In this document: positions 25,001-36,718 of the stretch, one piece after another
Layout: each line of letters begins with the position of its first letter
Numbering within the stretch: the first letter of the stretch is position 1
Origin: Amyelois transitella
Lineage: Eukaryota > Arthropoda > Insecta > Lepidoptera > Pyralidae
Length of the DNA: 64,000 nucleotides
Direction of reading: 5' to 3'
Assembly (NCBI RefSeq): GCF_032362555.1
Contig: NC_083524.1
Span: forward strand, 6,868,001-6,932,000
Notes under the pieces: generated by a model
Databases searched by the model: none
What the model was told of the DNA's origin: nothing
Seen by the model: only the letters and a program-made list of their open reading frames with translations
Program-made: the position numbers and the translations under genes

Positions 25001-27528
25001 TTTTGTACTCTTTGTATTTTTACACAGTGCCACAAATGAGTTTTATAAATGGTTACAAATGGGTATTTTATTTAGAAGGAGTCGTGTAGGGAATGTTTTA
25101 TGCAAAATTTGGGTCTTTTGGTTTTAAATAACGATAACATTTCTGCCCGTTATGAAAATGAGAGCAAGTTTTTTTTGAATAAATTATCTAGACGATTTAT
25201 CTTGCCTGGGATTTGAAGATTTACCAAATTTTTTTAGTAGAAAATTATTCATCGCATGATTTACCTTGCAAATAATGTGTATCTAAACGAGTTAATGACA
25301 GATACGTGATCATTACGACTGGCACATTTTTATCATATCACAATATGGCGGCCTCTGGTATAACACTGTGCAGAATGAGTCACATTACCGTAACTTGCAC
25401 AAGCTCTTTAAACTTTTTTATTGTGAATTTGACTGTGTTTGATTTCAAATTGCCTGTTGGTTAGCAGGATGAGGTCTAAGGTAGAACACGCAAGCTAAAA
25501 CAATGCCTACCCACTGTTACCTTGAAAGTCCCCAAGTCTTATTTATTTGAATAAAAGCTACTGAGTTAGAATATCCATACATACATACATATGGTCACGT
25601 CTATATCCCTTGCGGGGTAGACAGAGCCAACAGTCCTGAAAAGACTGAATGGCTACGTTCAGCTATTTGGCTTAATGATAGAATTGAGATTCAAATAGTG
25701 ACAGGTTGCTAACCCAATGCCTAAAAAAGAATCCCAAATTTGTAAGCCTTTTCCTTAGAATATCCATTTAATGATTATAACATTTCAGCCAATGATGATA
25801 GCTCACAGGGAGTACCCTTATCATCGATGGGAGCCGTTGTACATTGGGACGCAGAAGGAGCCTTGGTACAACGAGATTCTGGTCTGGGAAGGCCGGCAAG
25901 ATAAAATGACGCAGGTAAGAGAAAATATAGCGCCTACAAATTTTCATCTATGATGAAACCCTACCAATAATTGTAGCTATTGAAGTTTCTTAATATCTTT
26001 ATGTAGAAGAAGATTTGCAGTAGACTCAACTTCATTCATCACCATCACATTTAGTTTTAGAGCTATAAGTCCAACTTTTATCAACTTAGTCTTGTTCAAG
26101 GCTGTTCAAGATGTCGTATCAAATGAGGTTTTCATCAGGCTCTTTGATGTTTTATTTACTGTGACGTTAAATCAAAATGGAACACTACTGTGTGCTACAT
26201 TTGAACGAAATTGATTTACTTACTAAGGTTGAGCTCTGAAAGATAATGTATCAGCATAACAGGTTTTCCCTAATAAATTTACATAACTTGTTAAATAATA
26301 ATTATAACGCTCATAATTTTTACATGAATATGATTATCGTCGGGTTTATTTAATTTTTCGTTGTTCAGATGCTGGAACTCTGCCTTCAGAACTACCGTCT
26401 AATAGTCCTCGATGGAGCCTTTCTCTGTCACGCCGCGTCTAAAAGTGGCTCCAAAAATGGTCAAGCAATCAGACACAACAATAGATGGTATAAGAAACTA
26501 ATCGATAGACTGAAGAGCAAGTATGAAGATCGAACGCTGTGTAGGCTTTCTTGGGGAAGTTAGTATTGCAACTAATATAATTGTAATCTGTGCTATAAAT
26601 CTGTATTGTGTTACGAAGATTGGAGTACTAGTAAATATTGTAAGTCATTTGTAAATATATATTCGCCCAACATCACGGCACAAAATACGATAGGGAAAAT
26701 ACAACTTAAAAGTTTGTGTAAGAGTTCTATAGTTGAGACTGTGCTTGGATGGATTTGGCTTTTTTTGCGTGTTTAATACCACCCTGTTCAATCTTATGTT
26801 ACATATGCCATACATGGAAAAATTATTACCATCTTTATCACCATTCCTCAGAAGTGTCAATTTAATATTCCATACTAAATTTGTGCAACCCTTTTTGTTT
26901 TCCAATAGTACGTCGTCCTCGAAAGGTTAAAAAAACGTCTACTACAACTAGATCTACTACACATGAAACCACATCATTTCGAGAATATTCGACCACAAAT
27001 GAGACCAATCAAATGTTAGTATCTTTTTTTTTCAAGCAGTCTTTGGTTGGAATCAGCTGATCTTGAAATTGTACACTAAAATATCTGTTTATTAATAACT
27101 GGTTCATTGGTTGCGTTACTGTATTCAAGGTCAGTTGGAGAATTTAGGTGTTTTATTGTTTTGACCTCTACAGCGTTTTTTTATTTCTTTCTTTCAAGGT
27201 TTTGCCTTATTATGTCTTAAGAATACCACCGTAATATTAATTTATTTAGTTTTAGTATATTATTATTTATTATATCGTACTCTTACTATCTCTCTGTATA
27301 AAAAATTATACCGTATTCAAGACATTTTGTCTCCGGTTTGCCTTTTTAATGAGGAAACTCTCTAAATATTACATTTTGTGGAATACAAATAGTAAGGATT
27401 ACGTCTTTTATAATGGTTCTTCCAGATCAGAAACGGGTACTCCAAGTGAATATGAAACTATTTCCAATTATTTAACTGATGTTAACTGGTACACATTGGA
27501 TGAAAAAACAACAACAAATTTGAGATGA
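21923..27528 (+). CDS. beta-1,4-glucuronyltransferase 1-like glycosyltransferase (Glyco_transf_49 family), six exons
   Basis: Exons: 21923-23025, 23715-23835, 25789-25914, 26369-26558, 26909-27014 and 27426-27528. All have GT..AG borders and the frame stays open, giving about 582 aa. If the fourth intron is retained, a TAG at 26561-26563 gives about 514 aa. Residues ~20-40 form a single N-terminal membrane anchor (ALLFISFIGVVTFILHLYAF), as in type II Golgi enzymes. Family hallmarks are YPINVGRNVAR, the metal-binding D-x-E in IVSDIEMVPSEGL, CSHCQRFPGLQTWL, and REYPYHRWEPLYIG followed by WEGRQDKMTQ and VLDGAFLCH near the end of the catalytic domain. Known members add glucuronic acid or GlcNAc during matriglycan or polylactosamine synthesis; the donor sugar here is not shown. 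Exons 5-6 add a Thr/Ser-rich tail beyond the usual family end. The ATG context AAAATGA is good, but an upstream ATG overlaps out of frame. AATAAA lies at 27825. Intron 3 contains a SINE-A copy close to the exon 4-side acceptor of exon 3. Confidence 0.85.
23490..23692 (+). mobile_element. SINE-A in intron 1 of the glycosyltransferase gene
   Basis: 5' truncated at GACCACTCCAC. It ends at GGCATAGACGTGAATG, 23 nt before the exon 2 acceptor (AG 23713-23714). Confidence 0.7.
24005..24219 (+). mobile_element. Helitron-like element in intron 2 of the glycosyltransferase gene
   Basis: Contains TTACTCTTTCACGCAAAAAC and GCGGACGAAGTCGCGGGC, and ends with CTAG followed by T. Confidence 0.7.
25579..25754 (-). 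mobile_element. SINE-A in intron 3 of the glycosyltransferase gene, 13-bp target duplication
   Basis: 5' truncated copy. ttagaatatccat is repeated at 25566-25578 and 25755-25767. Only 21 nt separate the right duplication from exon 3. Confidence 0.9.
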
Positions 27529-27824
27529 TGAAGCAACGTGAAGAGTAGAAATTATTAATTTTATCCAACAATTATGTTTAACTATTAATTTTCACAAACA
27601 AAGTTTGTTTGATGAAAGCATTTTTTAAATGAGGTATCTGAAACAATTTGATTTTTTAAAATGGAAGACTTATAAACAATTTATGCAATACAAAACAAAT
27701 TATCTTTATTGCCAATAACAAAATTATAAAAGTACCTAGCATTGGGTATGTACGAGTATACATAACAAAAAAATAAGATGTTGAACAAAAGCGGACTTAT
27801 AATAGATGTTATACGACTTATTCC

Positions 27825-27830
27825 AATAAA
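27825..27830 (+). terminator. polyadenylation signal AATAAA of the glycosyltransferase gene
   Basis: This is a canonical AATAAA about 300 nt after the exon 6 stop (27526-27528), on the coding strand. I saw no stronger one between the stop and this site. Use is inferred. Confidence 0.45.
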
Positions 27831-30056
27831 GTCTCAGTGAAAGATTAATTTAAATTGATGATTGAACCATCTTGTTTCTACATATAATGCAAGTTTATTT
27901 TTCAAACAAATTGATTGATCGACGGATCCAGTTTCTAAGGGAATAGTAAGTTATTTATCATCTTTCGTTACGAGTTTATTCGATAAAGTTGTTCAGAATT
28001 CTCGACAGAATTTTTCATTAATATATGTATCTACTTTTATATTCTTATTTCTATTTTACACTTCGTCTAGTGAATTTCATAAGAAAGTTCTTGAGTATTG
28101 TGCATCTATAAATTTGTTGTAAAGTTACCTAACTTAGTTTCAGCTTTGATTAGAGGAAAGTCGCCCGTAGAAACACAATTAGTACAGTCGGGAAAATATA
28201 TTAAATGCATTAGAACGACACTGTAAGTTGATTATAAGAGTAGTGCAGTTGGTACCGTAGTATCCTTTGTTTTCACAATTGTAAAGTTAGATAGATAAAT
28301 AAATTTATTTGTTGGAGACACAAGAGGCATCAACATTACAAGTAGTAGTGTAAAAAGCCACAACATATTCTTAGCTCAGTTTAACGTTGAAATACCTACA
28401 TGAAGAATGACTTAGAAACAAAACTTACACCTTTTGAAGACTTAATGAATATCACATTCCCTTACTTTTTTTAGGTACTTATTCTTACGAAATTCACAAT
28501 ATATTTTTAAGTCACCCATTGTTTCCAAGGCAATGCTAAGGAGTTTTATGATTTTGCTGGCTAGTTTCCATTTCGCTCTTTTGTAGATCGAAAAACATTG
28601 GTAAGGATTTTGCATACTTAAGAGTATGCAGGAATCGTGGCTAGTTGAAAGATGTAGTCCATGCCTACCATTCCGAAAAAGAGCCGTGATTATATGATGA
28701 TGAGGATTTTGCACTATGCCCTTAGCAGAAGCACCATTATCTCTTGTACTTATTTAATCATCAGTATCAGACAAACCTGCTCAACATGTGTTGTTAGCAC
28801 CAGGTTTTTAGTGAGACTTATTTGCCAGAGACTAGAAAATGGGTCATATAGAAAAGTCTTCTACCTCCTGGCGTTAGGCCCAGTTTCATACTCACCTTCC
28901 TGGAGAGATCTGGACTCATTCTTACCTCCCGGAGCGTTTTTGACTATGACCACCTCGACATGTACTGCGTAAGCATACTAATTTCGTACCAAACTTTTAT
29001 ATGCTTGTACACGTTGTAGGAATTAACTCGCAATGAATCTTGTTCCTTGTACGTTGCGCTTACAATCTGTGATTGCGTTGTTGTGAATAAATTATTTATA
29101 AAAGTTGTTGTCCAAATAATTAATTTTACAACAATCATGAATTATCGACAAAGTTATTTATTTGCTATTAATTATTTTCATATATTATAGAACAAATATT
29201 ATCACTAATACTTGTAAACTTACCTCGTTTTGTGATGCTGACATTTTCATAAAAATGCGTACAATGTATGTAGGTGGAATGTTAACCTTATTTCGCTTTC
29301 ATTAAAATTTAATATTACTTAATTTTATATTGTTTTATTAAAGGGGGTGATATTGTTTGTTGGCAACTCGTGAACGCTGAGATTAAATTTCACAGAATTA
29401 ATTTGGCAACTTTTAAAACTAGCTAGTATAATTCATGTATTTCTTTCACTCATATATACAAAACATATAATTATTTCACTCTACTAGCACCTATAAGTAA
29501 CGCAAATTAAATTGAAATTATTTGATGTATAATAGACAATACAAAAACAAATATATAATATATTAAAATAAAAAAATAACAAAAAATATTTTTTTTATTG
29601 TGAATAAACTGAACACGTAAAAGTTTTTTTATTTTATTTTTTCTTTAAAAGAATATTGATCCTACTATGAAACGTTGCATTTGCGAAATAGATAAACAAG
29701 GAAATTAATTTAATTTGATATATTAATTTTATATGTAATATCATATTTTAATTTGATATTTATATTTTGTTATGAACCGAAATATCGATAAGGTGTATTT
29801 TTTTTAGGTGTCTAATGAAATCCAATTGAGCACTTTCAATATAAATAAGTATTGTAATATGTGAGAAATGTCCCAATAAAGTTCTATTGGGTGTAAAGAT
29901 GTGTTTTATTTCTTCGTAATTTTTCAATTTTTCATCCTGTATTCCAGCACTTAAGAATAGGACCACTTCATCTCTTCTTCATGAATGTCGTAAGAGGCGA
30001 CTTAGGGATACGCTAATAAACTCTACATTATTAATTTAGGTAACCATGATGAATCA
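27831..30056. other. no gene seen
   Basis: Very AT-rich. Contains one LINE-C fragment (28625) and a GC-richer patch at 28860-28975 that may be old repeat DNA. Open frames have no motifs. Confidence 0.5.
28625..28692 (+). mobile_element. LINE-C 3' end fragment
   Basis: GTATGCAGGAATCGTGGC, GATGTAGTCCATGCCTACC and GAGCCGTGATTATATG. Confidence 0.55.
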
Positions 30057-30210
30057 ATACGGGTTAGGTTCCCCTGCAAAGGTTGCGGAGGCCAGATGGG
30101 AGTCGCTTCGTGTAAAAAAGTTACTCCAATCCAGGATCCTTGGTCAAAGGTATACCCCGGGCTCCTCTCCAGAGTGGTAAGGATGCCACCGGGACTAAAG
30201 TCTTACGAAA
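30057..30210 (+). repeat. repeat family E copy, unclassified
   Basis: GGGTTAGGTTCCCCTGCAAA, then GTTGCGGAGG and CTCCTCTCCAGAGTGG. The same block occurs at 33047 and, inverted, near 33450, 48690, 54322 and 56040. Probably part of a LINE, but I cannot show it. Confidence 0.6.
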
Positions 30211-30329
30211 AAGGTCATATAAAGAAGCTCTTTGATAAAGGTTGATGGAATATTGCATTCTGCTTTCAATCGTTCTAAATATGGATGTAAAATACTTATG
30301 TCTGAACATAACTGATTTTAAACTTTCGC

Positions 30330-30470
30330 GTTACATTATACTATTTATAAATGAATACAAGTATTAAACGCGCACGTAATGTATCTTTATTTTATCTCGG
30401 ACGTTTCAAATCATGTTACAATGATCCGTGGTCATTAATCTGAATTATTAATAAATAGTATAATGTCTGA
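30330..30470. mobile_element. MITE with ~20-bp inverted ends
   Basis: ATTATACTATTTATAAAT on the left and ATTAATAAATAGTATAAT on the right. The interior (TTTATTTTATCTCGGACG) is shared, inverted, with 18500-18650. Confidence 0.55.
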
Positions 30471-30606
30471 ACATGTTTTCAATCATCAATCATGGCTTAT
30501 AATACACCATTTAAAATAACACGAAGTAAATATGAATTTCAGCAGAAGAGGCAAACAAAACTGATTTATGTTATCACTGCACGTAATTATTGAATGTATT
30601 TTAAAA

Positions 30607-30786
30607 CTTGTTGGATGTCGTAAAAGGCGACTAAGGGATAGGCTTACAAACTTGGCATTCTTTTTTTAGGCGATGGGCTAGCAACCTGTCACTATTTGAA
30701 TCTCAATTCTATCATTAAGCCAAAAAGCTTAGCGTGGCCTATCAGTCTTTTCAAGACTGTTGGCTCTGTCTACCCCACAAGGGATA
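30607..30786 (+). mobile_element. SINE-A, cut at its 3' end by a tRNA-SINE
   Basis: Starts at GTTGGATGTCGTAAAAGGCG and stops at CCACAAGGGATATCG, where the family B head follows directly. Confidence 0.75.
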
Positions 30787-31020
30787 TCGACTCTGTGGCG
30801 CAGCGGTAATACACTTGTCTGTGACACCGGAGGTCTCGGGTTCGAATCCCGGCCAGGGTATGATGAGAAAAGAACTTTTTCTGATTAGGCTGGGTCTTGG
30901 ATGTTAATCTATATAAGTATTTATTATAAAAATATAGTATCGTTGAGTTAGTATCTCGTAACACAAGTCTTGAACTTACTTCGAGGCTAACTCAATCTGT
31001 GTACATAATTAGTCCAAAAA
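30787..31020 (+). mobile_element. tRNA-derived SINE (family B)
   Basis: Head with box A-like GTGGCGCAGCGGTAATAC and box B GGTTCGAATCCCGG. The body TGGGTCTTGGATGTT and the shared 3' block GTATCTCGTAACACAAG follow, ending with GAGGCTAACTCAATCTGTG. Confidence 0.85.
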
Positions 31021-31342
31021 AAATAAATATATATTTTTATTCGCTTTACGACTGCGTAGAAATACTACGTGCAGTGACAGACGGCGACACATCATTCCTA
31101 CAGTTTCAAGTACAATAACTATAGTATTCTGTCAATAAAATTGGAATTTCTATAGGCAACCCTAACTCGATAAAATGTTTAGAAAGAACACAAAGTGGGC
31201 GGTTCCTTTTATCAATATTTTCACTTTACCTAATGATCGTGAAAAGGTGAAGGTTGTTGGATTAGTCATATCAAATGTTGTACAAACGCTGTGACTACAA
31301 CTTGCAACTTTATTTAGATCTAAAAAATACATATTTAATCGA

Positions 31343-31445
31343 CTAGCTGTGACTTCGCGTGGAATAGTTATTTTGGGCATCATTGAAGTTCTCAAGGATG
31401 AATAATTTTCCCCGTTTTTATTTCACATTTTCCATTATCATTATA
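31343..31445 (-). mobile_element. Helitron-like 3' end
   Basis: On the minus strand it ends GTCACAGCTAG followed by T; partial copy of the 18705 family. Confidence 0.65.
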
Positions 31446-31447
31446 TA

Positions 31448-32280
31448 AGATAGATAGATAGATAATTCATTTATTTGATTTGCTACACACAATTTACAAT
31501 GAACATACGGAATACAAATTAATTAGGGTGTGAGTTGCAGCAATACAAAAAGGTCACAACTCAACGAATTTATTGCTATAGAGCAATACGCTGATTTTCA
31601 GTTATGACCTAGGTGCTAGTGCAGGTCAATCTGCGTACGTAATAAAAAATAAACAAAGACTCGTGTCGTGATCGTGACTTAAAAGTTTCATTTGTATAAG
31701 TGTGATAAATGTAGCGGCTTAATAACCAAAAGAGTATCCAAAATATTTGAAAATTCAACACATGCCCCGGCATCGCTTGTGTAACGTTATAAACCTTTTT
31801 CTTGAAACATTTATTTAAATATATAATGGGAATGGAATAAAAGAGTACATGAGAAGCAGAAACCGCCATCAGTGCCGAATATGCAAGTTCTGCAGATCCA
31901 AAAGATGCCTGCGGAATTTAACTTTGAACAAAGTGATAGATGCTTGAAGCCTAATGGGGGGAGGTATATTATTCCAACATTTAGTGGCCTGGTAGCGGAA
32001 GCTGCCCCTGAATGCAGCCGTTTTGTGTCGATAAGTTAGTAATGGGGGCCGACATGATCTCGCGTTATGCTGGGTGTTGAATTTTATTTTAGAGTGGAGA
32101 TACTCAGGGATCCCGTGTCTTATAACTCCGAATAATAAACTAGCAAGATGTAGTTGCCTGCGCGAGTCCATATTTAACATGGAGGCCTTGTTAAGGTATG
32201 GCGTAATGCGACTTCGAGGTGGAATATCAAAACAAAATCGGCAGCATGCATTTTGGACACGTTGAATTATATGATATAAT
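31448..32280 (-). pseudogene. LINE C-terminal remnant
   Basis: The frame at 32180-31869 encodes a reverse-transcriptase C-terminal region (RRQLHLASLLFGVIRHG, PEYLHSK, ATKCWNNIPPPIRLQASI, FKVKFRRHLLD), typical of Jockey/R1-group LINE ends. The 3' side runs to a GATA/TATC repeat at 31448, which would be the tail. 5' truncated; inactive. Confidence 0.75.
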
Positions 32281-32382
32281 AAGGAATAGTATTCATATAT
32301 ATACTATTCCTTATAGTTACAGCGTGATGTTATATAGCCTAAAGCTTTCCTTGATAAATGATCTATTCAACGCAAAAAGAAA
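32281..32382 (-). mobile_element. Helitron-like fragment with adjoining small palindrome
   Basis: AGCGTGATGTTATATAGCC matches the interior of the 18705 family (inverted). A palindrome (AAGGAATAGTA ... TACTATTCCTT) lies at its right-hand start, 32280-32313. Confidence 0.5.
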
Positions 32383-32383
32383 A

Positions 32384-32578
32384 CTAGAGGCCACGTCTTC
32401 GTCTGCGAGGAATAAATCCCGCGGGAACTAAAAAGTAGCCTATATGTTATTCTGGGTCTTTAGCTACCTTACATACCAAATTTCATCTTCAGTAGTTTTT
32501 GCGTGAAAGAGTAACAAACATCCATACTGACATCCTAACATACTCACAAACTTTCGCATTTATAATATTAGTAGGATA
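32384..32578 (-). mobile_element. Helitron-like element, second subfamily
   Basis: Plus-strand CTAGAGGCCACGTCTTCGTC start (the element's 3' CTAG end) and TTGCGTGAAAGAGTAACAAAC. It is the same subfamily as 24005-24219 and appears nested in the preceding Helitron copy. Confidence 0.65.
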
Positions 32579-33046
32579 GTGTTTATTTTCAGTTTCAGTC
32601 ACGTGAATAACCAGTGATGAGGTAAAAAATCAATAAATTTCCGCATTTGTAACTTAGTTGGGATTTGCCTCAATAATATTGGGTCTTTGAAAGCTATTTA
32701 CGTCGCACAATATAACATTGTACTGTATCCAGTTCAGTTGAGACTATGAACAAATAGGATTCTGTTTGTCCTGTCCAGAACAAACAGGCACACAAATATA
32801 ATAACAGAAAATAAAAGGAAATCCAATCTTTGCTCAAGGAAAACACTGTGATCGCGTTTATTTTGGGAATAAACCAAACTAAATAATAAATAAAACCAAT
32901 AAAGTATGTAAATAAATAAATATCTTCATACGAGCTAAAATTACACAGATTGAACGAGTGAGCCACAATGAAACTTTAAGACTTGTGTTGTGGGATGCAT
33001 AAGTAGGTACATTATTTTATAACAAATCAAAAAAAAAAAACTAATA

Positions 33047-33565
33047 CGGGTTAGGTTCCCCTGCAAAGGTTGCGGAGGTCAGATGGGAGACGTTTCGTGT
33101 AAAAACCTGACTCACCCAATCCATGGTCCATGGTCAAAGGCATACTCCGGGCACTTCTCCAGAGTGGTGAAGGAAGCAACCAGGTCTAAAGCTAGGAGGA
33201 AGAGAGACAAAGAAAGAAATCCGTCCAAGTTTCGGACTAATCAGAAAAAGTTCGTTATTCATCATGCTCTGACCGAAATTGAACCCGGGTTCTTCTGTGT
33301 GTCTCAGGAAATATCTAAGTATTATCGATTGTTCTTTATAACTGAATCGCATTGGGTAGGATATATTAAGATAAGAGATTTCATTTGGTTTGATATAGTT
33401 TTTAATCGAATAACGGAATAACGTTTTCCTTCTGGCTTTAGTCTTGGTTGTGCCAGACCTTTCTGGAGAGATCATTACCGGATTGGGTAAGTTAGGTTTT
33501 TACACAAAGCGATCTACACACTTATTTGACCTCCGCAACTTTTTTAGGGGAACCTAACTTATATC
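33047..33565. repeat. inverted pair of family E repeats around a tRNA-SINE fragment
   Basis: Plus copy 33047-33195 and minus copy ~33440-33565. Between them (33230-33300) is a minus-strand family B remnant with a damaged box B (GAAATTGAACCCGGG). Confidence 0.5.
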
Positions 33566-35377
33566 AACTCGGCTCATAGGTCGAAATCGTGTGAACATAA
33601 TTTTTTTGAGCAAGTATGTTTTTATGGGCTTCCCTCAAATATTCATACACCTAACATCAATCCAAGGGTCTATAACACCCTATAACATTATTATATCATC
33701 CATCTCTGTCTAGCGGTGAACCTTTGCCATTACAATATTAACACCGTGTCAAGAGACAATGACAAGGGTATGAAGTGTCTACAAGAGACGAGTCTCCTGT
33801 TTTTCGCCGGATTAAATTTGGATTTGTACTTAATTGTTCAGGTTACTTGAGAATTTTGTATTACCTTGTCGCTTTTCAATTATGTAAGATTTTAGGAGTT
33901 TTGTTGCTAAGGTATTCTTATGAGAGACTTTATCTTGGAATGCTTTCCCATTGCTACTAAATAGGAACCTAATCAATACCTTCTTGGTATCCTTCTTAGT
34001 CGCTTTCCCTCTCTTATCCCTGCGTTTTCCCGGTTGCACCCTTCACAAAGGTCTTTCGGGGCCCAGGGTCCTCCTTCCTACTTTTCTCTCGGATTTCAGT
34101 CCATTGGCTCGCATGTCATCCAAAATCAAATAAAAAAAAAACGGAATACTGCCGGGTGATACGTAAAATTTCGTGTGGTTTCTGGAACTTTCGAAAATGA
34201 GCAATTCATAATTTTCCTGTAGTCCTTAAACAGAGCAGGGATCAGTAAATTAATACTCTCGCTAAAAGTATGATACACGTTAGCTCTTATTTGAATCTTA
34301 TTCACAGCTAAGTTATTAGATAGACTATACTGAAAATTTACATACAAAATTAATAAGAAAACATGAAAAATAGTATGAAATTTTCTGGAAACCAATAGAC
34401 TAAGAAATCTTACTTAATAAAAAAAAATGGTTTTTAAATTTTTTGTATAAAGTATTTATATATAAGCGTTAACTTTTTAATTAAAAAAATGTGATAGTTT
34501 TTAGTTGTTTATTAAAAATAGAAAAATAAAAATGCACGACGGCCATTCGTCTATGGTTGCTTCTTCAGTAGTGTGCCGACCGTACTTCTTGTGGCAAACT
34601 GTAACAATATAAACAATATCACGTTCTGATTTCTTATGGGGTAGACAGAGTCAATAGTTACAAGATGTGACGCCCCGATAGCTTAGGGTATGTTTTATTT
34701 TAATGTTTTTTCTTGCTATGACTACGATGAACCGATTTGAAGTGGTCCTTTAAAAAGTGTCGGGAACAACACGGGGTAACGGTAACTACGCCAAAGACTT
34801 TCATCACACCATCTTAAGCTCTCTTTAACTGCTTAGCTATAATATTTCGTAAAATACAAAAATTATTTACTAACATTGGCATTTTCAAAGTACTGTACAT
34901 CAGTAATTAAACGGACAGAGAGCGGAGGTTTTAGGTGCGGAACCCTATTAAAGGTAATATTATCCTGCCATTTAAATTTTAATAAACTCACTATGCAGTT
35001 ACTTAAATAGCCAGTGAATTGAATAAGTATACAAATTGCTTTATTTTAAGCTGTCATCGTCAAATTCAGTTGAGTATTAGCCTTAATATCACGCCTCCGT
35101 GGAAGCGTTCGTGAACAATGTTTTGTTTGCGTTAATTATCACATGGCAAACTTTTGTCTTGCAAAGTTCTGATTTGAAGCCTCAAGACAGGTAAAAAGTA
35201 AAGACAGCGCTTTGAATTTTGAGACAATATATAGACATTGAATATGTTAAATTGTTTATCTTTGACAAGATAACCAGTTGAATTTGAAACTATGTATAAG
35301 TTAGTTACTTATAATGTTAATATGAATAATTACGTGTCTGTTTTTGAATATTTTTTACAAGGAAATAATAATAAATA
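33566..35377. other. no gene seen
   Basis: AT-rich spacer. A weak SINE-A trace lies near 34625-34670 (TATGGGGTAGACAGAGTC). Confidence 0.5.
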
Positions 35378-35596
35378 TACGGGACAAATTACACTGATTG
35401 AGTTAGCCTAGAAGTAAGTTCGAGACTTGTGTTACGAGATACTAACTCAACGATACTATATTTTATTATATAGATAAACATCCAAGACCCAGGCCAATCA
35501 GAAAAAGTTCTTTTCTCATCGTGCCCTGGCCGGGATTCGAACCCGGGACCTCCGGTGTCACAGATAAGCGTACTACCGCTGCGCCACAGAGGCCGT
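35378..35596 (-). mobile_element. tRNA-derived SINE (family B)
   Basis: Minus-strand head from GCCTCTGTGGCGCAGCGG, box B GGTTCGAATCCCGG, 3' block GAACTTACTTCTAGGC, ending in TGTCCCGTATA. Confidence 0.85.
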
Positions 35597-36589
35597 CAAA
35601 GAGAAAAGAGTCCTTTTATTATTATTTTTTTGCGCCAACTTGTTATTTATGAATTTCTGAACTAAGTCTACCTTAATAGCCTTTATTTATGCCGAGTCTT
35701 AGTTGTACCCTAAAAACATGTAGTCGAATAGAAATTAACGATCATTATTAAAAACGAATAATAAGTTATCTGTTCTTTTTTCTGTTTTCTGTACAATATT
35801 TCGGATATAATTTTATATTCCCCCAGAATATAAAATTGTATTCTAGGCTCTTCTTGGAATTCCAAAATACAAGCAAAATGCCAGATTTAAAACTGTTTCA
35901 CAGCCTTTTCACGTGCTAAGATCACAAATAACATATTTGTTTGCTTATTAAGAGTATTATGTAACATTGTAAACTGGAACAGAAATAGAGATTAAAAAGT
36001 AACATAGAAGAGGCGTCTTTACTTTATGCTTTATCAGTGTTGGAATAAGTTGGGATAAATGTCTCGCGTCACAGGCAGATCCCTCCCGAATTAGATTAAG
36101 GCGGTGTTTTGTGATCAGACTGGAAGATTTGAGGGCTTTTTAATCTTTAATTAATGCTAAAAGTGACCCGGAAGATCGACCTTAATTTTTTATGTCAGAA
36201 CTTTTAAAATTGCTAATGGCAAAGTTACAATAGAAACTTTGTTGGCGAGTGATTTTACGTGAGTTATTTATACTTTTGTGCCAAAATGTTTATGATTTTG
36301 TGATATGATTGTTTTATACAATTTTGTGACATAGCACCGATTTGTGGAAATCATTAAAATGGCGGTAAAAAGTAAAAGTTTTAACCATTTATTTTATTCA
36401 CTCCAATTTTGCCGTGTTTTACACAAATAGATTAACTAAAGGTCAACTAAGGAAGAGGCTTATAAATTTGGGACTCTTAGAGGAAGCCTAGTTATTTACA
36501 AATCTCAGTCACATCATTAAGGCATCCATGAAACGGCGTTTTAGTTTCGTGACTATATCGGCTCTGTCAAAAGTACCCGAAACCGCCGA

Positions 36590-36718
36590 GCTTGTATGAA
36601 GAGAGTTATGAATGTGGACGAAGCGAAAGAAGTATGCAGAGATCGTGGCAAGTGGAAAGAGGTAGTCTCTGCCTACCCCTCCGGGAAAGAGGCGTGATAT
36701 TATGTATGTATGTATGTT
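36590..36718 (+). mobile_element. LINE-C 3' end, best preserved copy
   Basis: One frame reads RVMNVDEAKEVCRDRGKWKE then VVSAYPSGKEA and a stop, followed at once by an ATGTATGT tail. A stop at the same place in other copies indicates the C-terminus of a LINE ORF2, probably RTE-like. Confidence 0.65.

Noticed and set aside
28661..28972. 103-aa plus-strand frame
   Set aside because: Starts in a LINE-C fragment and runs through sequence with no domain; the composition fits old repeat DNA.
30787..30860. Possible tRNA gene (box A and box B present)
   Set aside because: Same head in eight or more loci followed by the family B SINE body, with no acceptor-stem pairing. It is a SINE.
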